From positions 17,594-81,593 of the forward strand of contig JBBRAH010000009.1 in NCBI GenBank assembly GCA_038206985.1: 64,000 bases of DNA, read 5' to 3'. Positions 24,815 to 34,239 of this stretch are shown here, piece after piece. The notes beneath the pieces were generated by a model. It did no database searches, was not told the DNA's origin, and worked only from the letters and a program-made list of their open reading frames with translations. Each line of letters starts with the position of its first letter. The first letter of the stretch is position 1. Both the position numbers and the translations under genes were made by a program. Source of the DNA: CAXMST01 sp038206985 (GTDB lineage Bacteria; Actinomycetota; Thermoleophilia; Solirubrobacterales; 70-9).

Positions 24815-25723
24815 GTGAGCGTCCAGGTGAGCGACTTCGCGAGCGCGGACGGGTGCCTCGAGCGGGGACCGGATCAGGTCATCCGAGACGAGCACGCCGA
24901 CCGGTATCTCATGCGAGAACTGGAACGGGATTCCACCGACACACACGCGCCCGATGTACCCCTGGAGGCGCTGCCACCGATCGCTGTGATCGGCCGCGGT
25001 CGCGTGGGCGGCTCGATCGCCTCCGCAGCGGCGGTGGCCGGACTCGACGTGCGCCAGGCCGGACGGGAGAAGTTCGACGAAGCCTGTGCGGAGGCCGAGA
25101 TCGCCCTGCTCTGCGTGCCTGACGGCGAGATCGAGGCTGCCTGTGAGCGGGCTGCCGCCCACGCTCCTGGACTGCGCTTCATCGGCCACCCCAGCGGGGC
25201 CACCTCGCTCGCCGCCCTCGATGCAGCGGTTGCCCATGGCGCGACAGCCTTCTCCCTCCATCCCCTGCAGACGGTCCCGCACGACCGCAGCGGCATCCAG
25301 GGAGCACCCGCGGCGATCGCCGCCGGCAACGCCGAAGGACTGGAGACCGCCCGTCGCCTGGCCGCCGCCCTCGGGATGCGGCCCTTCGAACTACCCGAGG
25401 AGCACCGCACCGCCTACCACGCGGCCGCCGCGATCGCCTCCAACTTCCTCGTTGCGCTCGAGGAGAGCGCCGCCGGTCTGCTCGACGCGATCGGCATCGA
25501 CGATGCGCGCGAGTTGCTCGGCCCCCTGGTCTTGCGCAGCGCCGCCAACTGGAGCGCGCAGGGCGCCGCCGCGCTGACCGGGCCGATCGCCCGGGGGGAC
25601 GAGGCCACGGTCGCGGCCCACCTTGAGGCGCTGCGGCGCAGCGCTCCGGAGCTGGTCCCGATGTACGAGGCCCTCGCCGAGCGCACGCGGAAGCTCGCCG
25701 GAGCCGGGGAGGCGGGCGGCTGA
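24815..25723 (+). CDS. Rossmann-like and DUF2520 domain protein (dehydrogenase-like), pan operon
   Basis: 302 aa from GTG 24815; ATG 24911 ('MRELERDSTDTH') would give 270 aa and retains all conserved parts. 'PPIAVIGRGRVGGSIASAAA' is an N-terminal dinucleotide-binding motif, 'IGHPSGATSLAAL' and 'FSLHPLQTVP' are typical of this family, and the C-terminal helical half matches DUF2520. The fold is that of ketopantoate reductase and other 6-phosphogluconate-dehydrogenase-like enzymes. It is joined to panC by TGATG and then panB, so a role in pantoate synthesis is plausible but unproven. A TATACT at 24779-24784 is a possible -10 element. Confidence 0.82.
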   Translation: MSVQVSDFASADGCLERGPDQVIRDEHADRYLMRELERDSTDTHAPDVPLEALPPIAVIGRGRVGGSIASAAAVAGLDVRQAGREKFDEACAEAEIALLCVPDGEIEAACERAAAHAPGLRFIGHPSGATSLAALDAAVAHGATAFSLHPLQTVPHDRSGIQGAPAAIAAGNAEGLETARRLAAALGMRPFELPEEHRTAYHAAAAIASNFLVALEESAAGLLDAIGIDDARELLGPLVLRSAANWSAQGAAALTGPIARGDEATVAAHLEALRRSAPELVPMYEALAERTRKLAGAGEAGG

Positions 25724-26619
25724 TGGAGCTGCTGAGGACCAAGGTGGAGATTCGCGAGCGCCTCGCGGCCGAGCGCCTCGCGGGACGCCGGGTCGGCCTG
25801 GTGCCGACCATGGGCTACCTGCACGACGGGCATGTCTCCCTGCTGCGCGATGCCCGGCAGCGCTGTGACGTGGTCGTGATGAGCCTCTTCGTCAACCCGG
25901 CCCAGTTCCGGCCTGGAGAGGACCTCGAGGCCTACCCGCGCGACGAGGAACGCGACGCCGACCTCGCGCGGGAGGCCGGGGTCGATTTGATCTTCGCCCC
26001 CACGGTCGAGGAGGTCTACCCGAGCGGCTACGCCACGTCGGTGATGGTGGAGGGGCTCACCGAGGTCCTCTGCGGCGATCGGAGTAGGCGCGGACTCGAG
26101 CACTTCCGGGGTGTGACGACCGTGGTCGCCAAGCTCTTCAACATCGTCGCCCCCGAGATCGCCTTCTTCGGCCAGAAGGACGCCCAGCAGGCCGTCGTGA
26201 TCGCCCGCATGGTCCGCGACCTCGACTTCCCGATCGAGGTAGCTGTGCTGCCCACGATCCGCGAAGCCGATGGACTCGCGATGTCCTCCCGTAATGCCTA
26301 CCTCAGCGGGGAGGAGCGGGAGCGCGCCCCGGCGATCAATCAGGCTCTGGAGGCAGTCCGCGCAGCGGCAACGGGAGGCGAGCGCTCGGTCGTGAGCGCG
26401 CTTGCCGGCGCGCACGAGATCCTCTTTCGGGCCGGCATCGAGCCCGAGTATCTCGAGGCCCGCGACGCCATCGACCTGAGCCCGATCGAGACCTTCAACG
26501 GCCGGCCAGTGCTGGTCGCCGTGGCTGCGCCACTCGGCGCGGCGCGGCTCATCGACAACGTGATCATCGACCCCGCCGCCCGTAACGGGACGCCCGAGAC
26601 AAAGGAGCAGCAGAGATGA
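25723..26619 (+). CDS. panC: pantothenate synthetase
   Basis: 298 aa. Condenses pantoate and beta-alanine with ATP. 'MGYLHDGHVSLL' carries the HxGH ATP motif, 'FVNPAQFRPGEDLEAYPR' the pantoate pocket, 'FGQKDAQQ' and 'AMSSRNAYLSGEER' the later conserved blocks. ATG 25723 overlaps the upstream stop (TGATG) and the gene ends in an ATGA overlap with panB. Confidence 0.97.
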   Translation: MELLRTKVEIRERLAAERLAGRRVGLVPTMGYLHDGHVSLLRDARQRCDVVVMSLFVNPAQFRPGEDLEAYPRDEERDADLAREAGVDLIFAPTVEEVYPSGYATSVMVEGLTEVLCGDRSRRGLEHFRGVTTVVAKLFNIVAPEIAFFGQKDAQQAVVIARMVRDLDFPIEVAVLPTIREADGLAMSSRNAYLSGEERERAPAINQALEAVRAAATGGERSVVSALAGAHEILFRAGIEPEYLEARDAIDLSPIETFNGRPVLVAVAAPLGAARLIDNVIIDPAARNGTPETKEQQR

Positions 26620-27536
26620 GTAGTGCACCGAGGGTTCCGAATACGCCGCCGAGCGACCGCGCCAAGGTGACGCTTCCCCGACTCGCCGAGATGCGCGAGA
26701 ACGGCGAGCAGATCGTGATGGTGACGGCTTACGACTTCCCCTCCGCGAAGGTCGCCGAGGAGGCCGGCGTAGACCTCGTCCTCGTCGGCGACTTGGGCGC
26801 GATGACCGTGCTCGGCCACGACTCCACCGTTCCGGTCGGCATGGAGGAGATGCTGATGCTCTCCGCCGCCGTGCGGCGCGGGCTGCGGACGCCCCTGCTG
26901 GTCGGCGACATGCCGTTCGGCTCCTACGAGACGTCGAACGAGTTGGCCGTCGCCAACGCACAGCGCTTCATCAAGGAGGCCGGCTGTGACGCCGTCAAGC
27001 TCGAACGTGGCGGCGCCTCGGTGGACCGTGCACGCGCGATCGTGCGGGCCGGCATCCCGGTCATGGGCCACGTCGGCCTGACCCCGCAGACGGCGACCCA
27101 GCTCGGCGGCTACAAGGCCCAGGGCCGGACCGGGGAGACAGCGTCGAAGATCGCCGAGGACGCCTTTGCCCTGCAGTCGGTCGGCTGCTTTTCGATCGTC
27201 TTCGAGGCGGTCCCGGCGCAGGTCAGCGAGGCCGTCATGCCGCGCATGCAGGTCCCCGTGATCGGGATCGGCGCCGGCGGAACGACGGACGGACAGGTGC
27301 TCGTCTTCCACGACCTGCTCGGGATCAACACCGGGCACGTGGCGCGCTTTGTCAAGCGCTACGCCGACATCCACGAGGCGATGGTCGCCGGAGTCAGCAG
27401 CTACGCAAAAGAGGTCCGCGAGCACCACTTCCCCGACGACTCACACACCTACTCGATCGACCCCGAGGAGCTGCAAGCGCTGCGGAACTACCTCGAGCAG
27501 GAGACGCTCGCCGCCACCACCCCCTGGGACTGGTAG
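26616..27536 (+). CDS. panB: 3-methyl-2-oxobutanoate hydroxymethyltransferase
   Basis: 306 aa. Makes ketopantoate from 2-oxoisovalerate and methylene-tetrahydrofolate. 'MVTAYDFPSAKVAEEAGVD', 'VGDLGAMTVLGHDSTVPVG', 'AVKLERGG', 'GHVGLTPQ' and 'GIGAGGTTDGQVLVFHDLLG' are the PanB signatures and Mg2+/substrate contacts. It is the last gene of the DUF2520-panC-panB operon and is convergent with mraY. Confidence 0.97.
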   Translation: MSSAPRVPNTPPSDRAKVTLPRLAEMRENGEQIVMVTAYDFPSAKVAEEAGVDLVLVGDLGAMTVLGHDSTVPVGMEEMLMLSAAVRRGLRTPLLVGDMPFGSYETSNELAVANAQRFIKEAGCDAVKLERGGASVDRARAIVRAGIPVMGHVGLTPQTATQLGGYKAQGRTGETASKIAEDAFALQSVGCFSIVFEAVPAQVSEAVMPRMQVPVIGIGAGGTTDGQVLVFHDLLGINTGHVARFVKRYADIHEAMVAGVSSYAKEVREHHFPDDSHTYSIDPEELQALRNYLEQETLAATTPWDW

Positions 27537-27628
27537 GCCGCACGAGGGTTTCGCCGAATGCTGGATTCACCCGTCCGCATCGGAACAATCCAGCTCTCGA
27601 GGGATCTGGCCTCTCGGCCGCGCGGCCC

Positions 27629-28669
27629 TCAGATGCTGTTCTGGAACAGCGTGTAGCCGATGCCGGCGAAGACGGCGGCCATGATCCAGAAGCGGAGCAT
27701 GATCTTGGTCTCCGACCACGCCATCATCTCGAAGTGATGGTGGATCGGGGCCATCAGGAAGACGCGCTTGCGGGTGGCCTTGAACCAGAGGACCTGGATC
27801 GCCACCGAGAGTGCCTCGATCACGAAGACGCCACCGATCACGATCAGCAGGATCTCGGTCTGGGTCATGATCGCGAGGCCGCCGATGGCGGCTCCGAGGC
27901 CCAGTGATCCCGTATCCCCCATAAAGATCGTGGCCGGGTGCGCGTTGTACCAGAGGAAGCCCACTGTGGCGCCCACGAAACAGGCCGAGAGCAGCGCCAG
28001 GCCACCCTGCCCGGTGGTGATCGTGATTGCCAGGTAGGCGAGGAAGACGATGGCGCAGACGCCGGCCGCGAGGCCGTCGAGGCCGTCGGTGAGGTTGACG
28101 CCGTTGCTGGCCCCGGCCAGGACCAGGAACGTGAGGATCAGGTAGACGGCGGGGCCGAGATAGATGTCCAACTCCCAGGTGCGGACCTGCAGGCTCGGGT
28201 CGAGCCCGACCTCCTGGAAGGCCATCCACCAGAGGAAGAAGGTCAGAGCGATCTGGCCGAGCAGCTTGTAGCGGGCGGAAAGCCCCAGCGAGCGGCGCTT
28301 GATGATCTTGATCCAGTCGTCGGCGAAGCCGAGCGCGGCGCTGCCGATCGCGACTCCGAAGACGGCGAGGCTCTCGGTGTCGCGATCTGAGAGCACGAGG
28401 TAGGGAACGGCGATCGCGGCGAAGAAGATCAGCCCGCCCATGGTCGGCGTGCCGGCCTTCTCGTGATGGCCCTGAGGACCCTCCTCCCGGATCTGCTGAC
28501 CGAACTCGCGATTGCTCAAGACCTCGATGAACCGGGGCCCGAGAAAGATCGTGATCAACATCGCCGCCATGCCCGCGATCAGGACCTCGCCGCGGTCGAT
28601 CACCGAGGTGCCGACCTCTCCGCCGAACTGGCCGACGAGCGTCGGCAGCTGCAGGACCATCGCCGTCAT
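27629..28669 (-). CDS. mraY: phospho-N-acetylmuramoyl-pentapeptide-transferase
   Basis: 346 aa integral membrane enzyme forming lipid I. 'GTPTMGGLIFF', 'FADDWIKIIKRRSLGLSARY', 'NLTDGLDGLAAG' and the histidine loop 'APIHHHFEMMAWSETKI' are diagnostic. It overlaps murF by ATGA and is the last gene of the dcw run here: panB follows on the opposite strand, so murD, ftsW and murG are elsewhere. An inverted repeat GGCCGCGCGGCC (27616-27627) lies right at the stop. Confidence 0.96.
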   Translation of the reverse strand: MTAMVLQLPTLVGQFGGEVGTSVIDRGEVLIAGMAAMLITIFLGPRFIEVLSNREFGQQIREEGPQGHHEKAGTPTMGGLIFFAAIAVPYLVLSDRDTESLAVFGVAIGSAALGFADDWIKIIKRRSLGLSARYKLLGQIALTFFLWWMAFQEVGLDPSLQVRTWELDIYLGPAVYLILTFLVLAGASNGVNLTDGLDGLAAGVCAIVFLAYLAITITTGQGGLALLSACFVGATVGFLWYNAHPATIFMGDTGSLGLGAAIGGLAIMTQTEILLIVIGGVFVIEALSVAIQVLWFKATRKRVFLMAPIHHHFEMMAWSETKIMLRFWIMAAVFAGIGYTLFQNSI

Positions 28670-30054
28670 GCGGGCTCCTCGCCGAGGTCGATCCGCAGCC
28701 GATCGGCAACCAGCTCGAGACCGACCGAGCGCGAGCCCTTGATCAGCACCACGTCGCCCTCGCGTAGCTCCCGCGCCGCGAAGTCGGCCGCCTCATCCGG
28801 CGTGGCGACCCACTCGTCGGGCGAGTAGTCGCGGGCGAGGTCGCCGACGCCGATCACCGGCCCGATGCCGCGCTCGCGCAGCAGCGATGCGACCTCGTCG
28901 TGATATCCGGGACCGGTCGGCCCGAGCTCGGCCATACCGCCGAGGATGGCGATGCGCCGGCCGGCGTCGGTCTGGGACGCCAGGTGATCGAGCGCCGCGC
29001 GCATCGAGATCGGGTTGGCGTTGTAGCAATCGTTGAGCAGCATGATTCCGCCTTGCAGCCGGACACGCTCACCGCGCAGCCGCGAAAACTCTATCCGCGA
29101 GGTGCGCTCGGCCATGGCTGCCGGCTCGAGGTCGAGTGCGACGCCGATCGCCACAGCGCATAGCGCATTGGCCAGGTTGTGCTGCTCGGTGAACGGGAAC
29201 TCGAACTCGGCCTCGCCGTGCGGCGTGCCGATCAATGCCTTCACGGAGGTGGGGCCGACTTCGGTCCGCTCGGCGAAAACATCGCCGCCCGCGCCGAAGG
29301 TGAAGGTGGTCAGCGCATCGTGCAGATGCGGCTTCAGGGCCTCGGCGTCCTCGGGCAGCACGGCGCGTCCACGGTCGCCGAGGCCGGTCAGGATCTCGGC
29401 CTTGGCCGCCGCGATCGCCTCGATCGTGCCCAATAGCTCGAGGTGGACCGGGCCGATGTTGGTGATCGCCGCCACATCGGGCTCGGCGATCTGGCAGAGC
29501 TCCTCGATCTGGCCCAGGCCGCGCATCGCCATCTCCATGACCAGAAGCTCGGTCTCCCGAGGTGCCGCCAGGAGCGCCAGCGGCACCCCGATCTCGGTGT
29601 TGAAGTTCTGCGGGCTGGCGTGCACGCGCAACGGCAGGATGGCGCGGCTGATGTCCTTGACCGATGTCTTGCCGGTGGAGCCCGTGATCCCGACGAGCGG
29701 GCAGCCCAGCTCGCGGCGCCAGGCCCGGGCCAGCCTCTGCAGAGCCGCGGCAGGATCCGACGCGGAGAAGATCCACCCGGAACTCGTTCCGGCCCCCCGA
29801 TCATCCTGGGCCTCGCGCAGCCGCACGGCGTGCCCCGGTTCCACCAACACACCCCAGGCGCCGTCGGCAAGGGCCGCATCCGCGAACTCGCCGCCATCCG
29901 AGTGCACGCCGTTGATCCCCACGAACAGATCGCCAGGCTCCACCGCCCGCGAATCGATAGCGGCACGGATGGGCCAGCGCTCCCCGCCGGTACCCCCGGC
30001 GGCGATCTCGGCGCCGCTTTCGGCGGCGATCCGGTCTGGCTCGAACTCGATCAT
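28666..30054 (-). CDS. murF: UDP-MurNAc-tripeptide:D-Ala-D-Ala ligase
   Basis: 462 aa from ATG 30054-30052. The N-terminal domain has 'AIDSRAVEPGDLFVGINGVH', the ATP motif is 'GITGSTGKTSVKDI', followed by 'NFNTEIGVPLALL' and 'LLNDCYNANPISM'. It adds D-Ala-D-Ala to complete the UDP-MurNAc-pentapeptide. It lies 10 bp after murE in the same direction. Confidence 0.95.
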   Translation of the reverse strand: MIEFEPDRIAAESGAEIAAGGTGGERWPIRAAIDSRAVEPGDLFVGINGVHSDGGEFADAALADGAWGVLVEPGHAVRLREAQDDRGAGTSSGWIFSASDPAAALQRLARAWRRELGCPLVGITGSTGKTSVKDISRAILPLRVHASPQNFNTEIGVPLALLAAPRETELLVMEMAMRGLGQIEELCQIAEPDVAAITNIGPVHLELLGTIEAIAAAKAEILTGLGDRGRAVLPEDAEALKPHLHDALTTFTFGAGGDVFAERTEVGPTSVKALIGTPHGEAEFEFPFTEQHNLANALCAVAIGVALDLEPAAMAERTSRIEFSRLRGERVRLQGGIMLLNDCYNANPISMRAALDHLASQTDAGRRIAILGGMAELGPTGPGYHDEVASLLRERGIGPVIGVGDLARDYSPDEWVATPDEAADFAARELREGDVVLIKGSRSVGLELVADRLRIDLGEEPA

Positions 30055-30064
30055 CAGCCGCGCA

Positions 30065-31567
30065 TCATGCCGTGGCCGTGGCACTTACGTAGCCCACGCC
30101 GCGCAACTCCTCGCGCGCGACCTGACGGTCATCGAAGGGGATCCTGCGTCCCGCCTCGAACTCCTGGCCCTGCTCATGACCCTTGCCGGCGATCACCACG
30201 AGATCGCCGGGCTCGGCCTGCTCGAACGCAAGCCCGATGGCTGCTCGCCGGTCTACTTCGACAAGGACCTGCTCGCGATCCCCGATTCCCTCGAGCACGT
30301 CCTCCAGGATCTGTGCCGGATCCTCGCTGCGGGGGTTGTCGGAGGTGAGCACAGCCAGATCCGAGCCCTCGACCGCAGCGGCGCCCATCAACGGGCGCTT
30401 GGCGCGATCCCGGTCGCCGCCGCAACCGAAGACGCAGATCACGCGGCCCGTGGTCAGCCGCTGCGCCGCCGTCAGCACGTTGACGAGCGAGTCCGAGGTG
30501 TGGGCGTAATCAACGAGCACCGCGAACGGCTGGCCCTCCGCGATCGGCTCCATCCGGCCCGGAACCGGATCGGCCGACTGCAGCGCCGCGATCGCGTCGG
30601 CAATCCCGATCCCCAGACCACTGACGAGGCCGATCGCGGCAAGCGCGTTGGCGACATTGAAATGACCGGGCAGCGGCAACTCGACCGCGTGCTCCACCCC
30701 TTCCCGCGTGAGCCGGAAGCGCGCTCCGGAGGCATCGAAGCTGACGTCGCTCGCGCAGAGGTCGGCTTTCGGATTCCCGTCCGCCGAGAAGGTCAGCAGC
30801 CGGGAAGGGTCGTCCCCGAACTCGGCTGCCAGGCGTTTGCCATGGGCGTCGTCAATATTGATCACAGACAACCCCGGCGGCCCCCGGCGGCCCTCGACGC
30901 CGCTGAACAGCAGCCGCTTGGCGGCGTAGTAGTCGTCCATGTCGGGGTGAAAGTCGAGGTGGTCCTGCGTGAGATTGGTGAACGCCGCCGCGGCAACGTG
31001 GACGTGGTCAGCGCGACCCAGGACAAGCGCGTGGGAGGAGATCTCCATCGCGCAGGCACCATCGCCGGAGTCGAGCATCCGGCGGAACATGCGTTGGAGA
31101 TCGATCGCCTCGGGCGTCGTGCGGACCGCCTCGACCTCCTCGCCGCCGATGACCTGCTTGATCGTGCCGAGCAGGCCGCTCGGCGTGCCGCAGCGCTCGA
31201 GGATCGAGCGCACGAGAAACGCCGTGGTCGTCTTGCCGTTGGTGCCGGTGACCGCACCGATCCGCAGCGTCGCGGTGGGGTCGGCGAAAAAGCGCGCGGC
31301 AAGGGGCGCCATCGCCGCTCGCGCATCGTCCACCAGGACCTCGGGGACACCGAGGCCGAGCGGGCGCTCGACCACCAGTGCCGCGGCCCCAGCCTCGACC
31401 GCGGTGGGGGCGAACTCGTGCCCATCGCTGGTCATACCGGTCACGCAGAAGAAGAGTGACCCAGGCCCCACTGCCCGGCTGTCGTAGGCGAGATCGGTGA
31501 CCTCGGCACTGCCGTCCCCGTCGATCGAGTGCGGTCCCGCGGCCCCGCAGAGTTCGGCAAGTTCCAT
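30065..31567 (-). CDS. murE: UDP-MurNAc-tripeptide synthetase (probably meso-DAP-adding)
   Basis: 500 aa from ATG 31567-31565. ATP motif 'GTNGKTTTAFLVRS', 'LTQDHLDFHPDMDDYYAAK' and 'CVFGCGGDRDRAKRPLM' are MurE signatures. 'TSDNPRSEDP' contains the DNPR motif known to select meso-diaminopimelate rather than L-Lys, so the peptidoglycan is probably of the DAP type. Confidence 0.96.
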   Translation of the reverse strand: MELAELCGAAGPHSIDGDGSAEVTDLAYDSRAVGPGSLFFCVTGMTSDGHEFAPTAVEAGAAALVVERPLGLGVPEVLVDDARAAMAPLAARFFADPTATLRIGAVTGTNGKTTTAFLVRSILERCGTPSGLLGTIKQVIGGEEVEAVRTTPEAIDLQRMFRRMLDSGDGACAMEISSHALVLGRADHVHVAAAAFTNLTQDHLDFHPDMDDYYAAKRLLFSGVEGRRGPPGLSVINIDDAHGKRLAAEFGDDPSRLLTFSADGNPKADLCASDVSFDASGARFRLTREGVEHAVELPLPGHFNVANALAAIGLVSGLGIGIADAIAALQSADPVPGRMEPIAEGQPFAVLVDYAHTSDSLVNVLTAAQRLTTGRVICVFGCGGDRDRAKRPLMGAAAVEGSDLAVLTSDNPRSEDPAQILEDVLEGIGDREQVLVEVDRRAAIGLAFEQAEPGDLVVIAGKGHEQGQEFEAGRRIPFDDRQVAREELRGVGYVSATATA

Positions 31568-31650
31568 CGGCGCCGATTCTAGGTCGGGTCCGGGACGCCG
31601 CGAAGGCCCCAGCACCAGGGGCCACCGCACGACCCGGGCGCATGGCCGGC

Positions 31651-33318
31651 TCAGTCGGGCGCGATGCCCATGTACTGGAGTGCGAACTGGGCGATCTCAC
31701 CGAACGCCGGGGCCGCCACCGAGCCGCCGTAGTAGTCGCCCTTGGGGTCGTCGACGACCACCGAGACGAGCAGCTTGGGATCGTCCGCGGGCGCGAAGCC
31801 GATGAATGAGGCCACGTACTCACTCTCGGAGTAGACCCCGTCAACCACCTTCTGCGCGGTACCCGTCTTGCCGGCGAGCACGTAGCCCGGGACCTCGACA
31901 GAGGCGGTGCCGCCGGGCTCGAGCACGCCCTTGAGCATGTCGCGGACCTGGCGAGCGGTCTTCGGGCTGATGATCCGTTTGCCCGGGTCCGTCTCGGTCG
32001 GAACGCCGTTGACCGCTTCGATCAGGTGGGGCGAGCGCAGCGTGCCGCCGTTCGCGATCGCCGCGAAGCCCGCGATCATCTGCAGTGGGGTCACGGCGAG
32101 TCCCTGGCCGATCGGCAGGTTGCCCATGGTCGATCCGGAGTAGTCCTTGGGCGCGGGCACGATGCCGGCCTCCTCGCCGGGGAAGTCGATCCCGGTGGGC
32201 TGCCCGAAGCCAAACTTGCGGACCCAGTGGTCGAAACGACCCCCGAAGTAGTCGCCGCCGTTGAGCTCGCGGCCGATCGTCACGGCGCCGACGTTGGAGG
32301 AGACCTTGAGGATGTCGGCGACGCTCATCGTCTCGAAGCCACGTGGATGCGAATCTTCGATTTCACGGTCGGCGACCTGGAGGATCGGCGGCAGGTCGAA
32401 CGTCGTGGTCGGCTCGACGACGTCATCCTGTAGGGCACCGGCGACCGTGAACGCCTTGAAGGTGGAGCCGGGCTCGAAGTTGTAGCTCGTGGCCATGTTG
32501 GTGAGCTGATCGGGGTCGACCTTGGAGAGGTCGGTCGGATCGACCGCAGGCCAGCTGGCCATCGCCAGGACTGAGCCGTCTTCGGGGTCGACCGCAATCG
32601 CCGTCGCCCCCTGCGGCTGGTAGGTGTCGCCGATGCCTGCCAGCACCTCCTCGGTCTTGGCCTGGATCTTGGCGTCGATCGTCAGGTTCACGTCCTCACC
32701 GCGGGTCGCCCCCTCGACGGTGTCGCGGGAGATCTCCTCACCGAGAGCGTCGCGGGTGACCGCGAGCTCGCCGTCAGTGCCGTGTAGCGCCTCTTCCTGG
32801 GAGGCCTCGACGCCGAGCAGGCCTGTGCCGTCGAGGCCGACGGCGCCGATCAGGCGGGCCCCGATCTCACCCTGGGGGTAGACGCGGCGCGAGTCGGGAA
32901 CGATTCCGATCCCGGGCAGCTCCAGCTTGCGGATCTTCTCGGCGGAGACGAGGTCGACCTGGCGGGCAAGGTACTCGAAGCCGCTGTCGGGAGCGGTGAG
33001 CAGCGCGAGGAGCTTCTCCGGCTTCTGCTTGAGAAACTCCCCCAGCTTCTCGGCGGTCTTGTTCGGATCCTCCACCTGGTACGGCGTAGCGAAGATCGTC
33101 GCGGCGTCCTCGGAGACGGCCAACTCGTTGCCGCGGCGGTCGAGGATGCTGCCGCGCTCGCCGGGTACGAGCACCATGCCGGTCTGTTGGCTCTTCGCGG
33201 AGGCGCTGAGCTCTCCGCCCTTGACGGCCTGCAGCCAGGCGGCCCGCACCATGACGCCGAGGAAGGCGAGCGCGAATACTGCGAACAGGAGGCCGACGCG
33301 GCGCTCGATCAGCTTCAT
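31651..33318 (-). CDS. ftsI: division-type peptidoglycan transpeptidase (penicillin-binding protein, FtsI-like)
   Basis: 555 aa from ATG 33318-33316 (GTG 33324 adds two residues). A single N-terminal membrane helix ('LLFAVFALAFLGVMVRAAWL') is followed by the dimerisation domain ('ERGSILDRRGNELA') and the transpeptidase domain: SxxK 'GSTFKA', SxN 'SSNVG' and KTG 'AGKTGTAQK'. It is a class B PBP that crosslinks septal peptidoglycan. No PASTA domain follows, unlike many Gram-positive homologues. Confidence 0.94.
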   Translation of the reverse strand: MKLIERRVGLLFAVFALAFLGVMVRAAWLQAVKGGELSASAKSQQTGMVLVPGERGSILDRRGNELAVSEDAATIFATPYQVEDPNKTAEKLGEFLKQKPEKLLALLTAPDSGFEYLARQVDLVSAEKIRKLELPGIGIVPDSRRVYPQGEIGARLIGAVGLDGTGLLGVEASQEEALHGTDGELAVTRDALGEEISRDTVEGATRGEDVNLTIDAKIQAKTEEVLAGIGDTYQPQGATAIAVDPEDGSVLAMASWPAVDPTDLSKVDPDQLTNMATSYNFEPGSTFKAFTVAGALQDDVVEPTTTFDLPPILQVADREIEDSHPRGFETMSVADILKVSSNVGAVTIGRELNGGDYFGGRFDHWVRKFGFGQPTGIDFPGEEAGIVPAPKDYSGSTMGNLPIGQGLAVTPLQMIAGFAAIANGGTLRSPHLIEAVNGVPTETDPGKRIISPKTARQVRDMLKGVLEPGGTASVEVPGYVLAGKTGTAQKVVDGVYSESEYVASFIGFAPADDPKLLVSVVVDDPKGDYYGGSVAAPAFGEIAQFALQYMGIAPD

Positions 33319-33345
33319 GCTCACGCTACGGCCCGCCTGGCTTCC

Positions 33346-34239
33346 CTAGGGACTGATGCCGCCGGAGGGCGGCGCGGTCGCGGTGGGCTCTGCGGGAGGC
33401 GGTGTTGCCGGCGTCGGCGCGGGCGCAGGGGCCGTCGCCGCGGCCGCGGGATCGATCGTGGCTGGATCGACAGCGGCAGGATCGGCGGGCAGCACCGGGT
33501 CGATTGGCGTCGTGCCCTCGGCGGCCGGTGTGACCGGGGCCACAGCCGCGTTTGCCGCATCTACGAACTCGGGAGCGATCGGTAGCGCGCTCAGCACCGA
33601 GAGCTCACCGGAGGCGAGGCGCTCAGCCGCCAGCTGGGTCGTGGAGCCCTTGTACTTGACGTAGCGCACGGCCTCGGCCGAGGGCACTCCGAGCCCGAGG
33701 TTAGCCACGGCGCCGGCCTCGATCTTCTGGGTCGAGCTGCGCTTGGCGATCCGTGAGCCGAAGACACTGTTGGAGCGCTCGAGTTGATCGATCTTCACCG
33801 CATTGCTGCTGGTCGAGGCGCTGATGCTGAGACCCCAGACGTTGATCGCGACGATCCCGCCCAGCAGCACACCGATCAGCCCGATCCAGAGGCGACCGCG
33901 GGTGATCGAGACCATGAAGCCCGAGTCGGCGATGCCGCCAACCGCACCGGCGGCGCCCCCGACGGCGGCAACCGGCAGCATCACGACCCCGCCCGGAGGC
34001 GTGATCCGGCTGCGGGAGCGGGCGGCGGCGCTTGCGCGAGTACGGGAAGTGCTGGCCGTGCGAGCCGTGCGGGCGCTCTTCGCGGGTCGAGTGCGCGTTG
34101 CAGCAGTTGCCCGCTTCGAGGGCGTCGAGACACGTCGCGCGGGCGCGCTGGAGCCCGACGCACGCGGGCGCTGACGACTCGTCTGCTTGCGCGCAGGCCG
34201 CGTCGATCTGCTCGGAACGCTTACTGCCGGGGCACCCAT
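33346..34239 (-). CDS. FtsL-like division protein with long basic N-terminus and Pro/Ala-rich tail
   Basis: 297 aa. Its place between rsmH and ftsI is the ftsL position. The first 80 residues are Arg/Ser/Thr/Ala-rich and positively charged. One membrane helix ('LWIGLIGVLLGGIVAINVW') follows, then a short coiled-coil-like stretch ('SNAVKIDQLERSNSVFGSRI') as in FtsL/DivIC. The last 90 residues are Pro/Ala/Thr-rich. Sequence identity to FtsL is not evident, so the assignment rests on position and topology. The start overlaps the rsmH stop (TGATG). Confidence 0.7.
   Translation of the reverse strand: MGAPAVSVPSRSTRPARKQTSRQRPRASGSSAPARRVSTPSKRATAATRTRPAKSARTARTASTSRTRASAAARSRSRITPPGGVVMLPVAAVGGAAGAVGGIADSGFMVSITRGRLWIGLIGVLLGGIVAINVWGLSISASTSSNAVKIDQLERSNSVFGSRIAKRSSTQKIEAGAVANLGLGVPSAEAVRYVKYKGSTTQLAAERLASGELSVLSALPIAPEFVDAANAAVAPVTPAAEGTTPIDPVLPADPAAVDPATIDPAAAATAPAPAPTPATPPPAEPTATAPPSGGISP

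Noticed and set aside
27537..27628. Small gene or regulatory RNA between panB and mraY
   Set aside because: Only 92 bp between convergent genes, with a short GC palindrome and no coding or structured signal.
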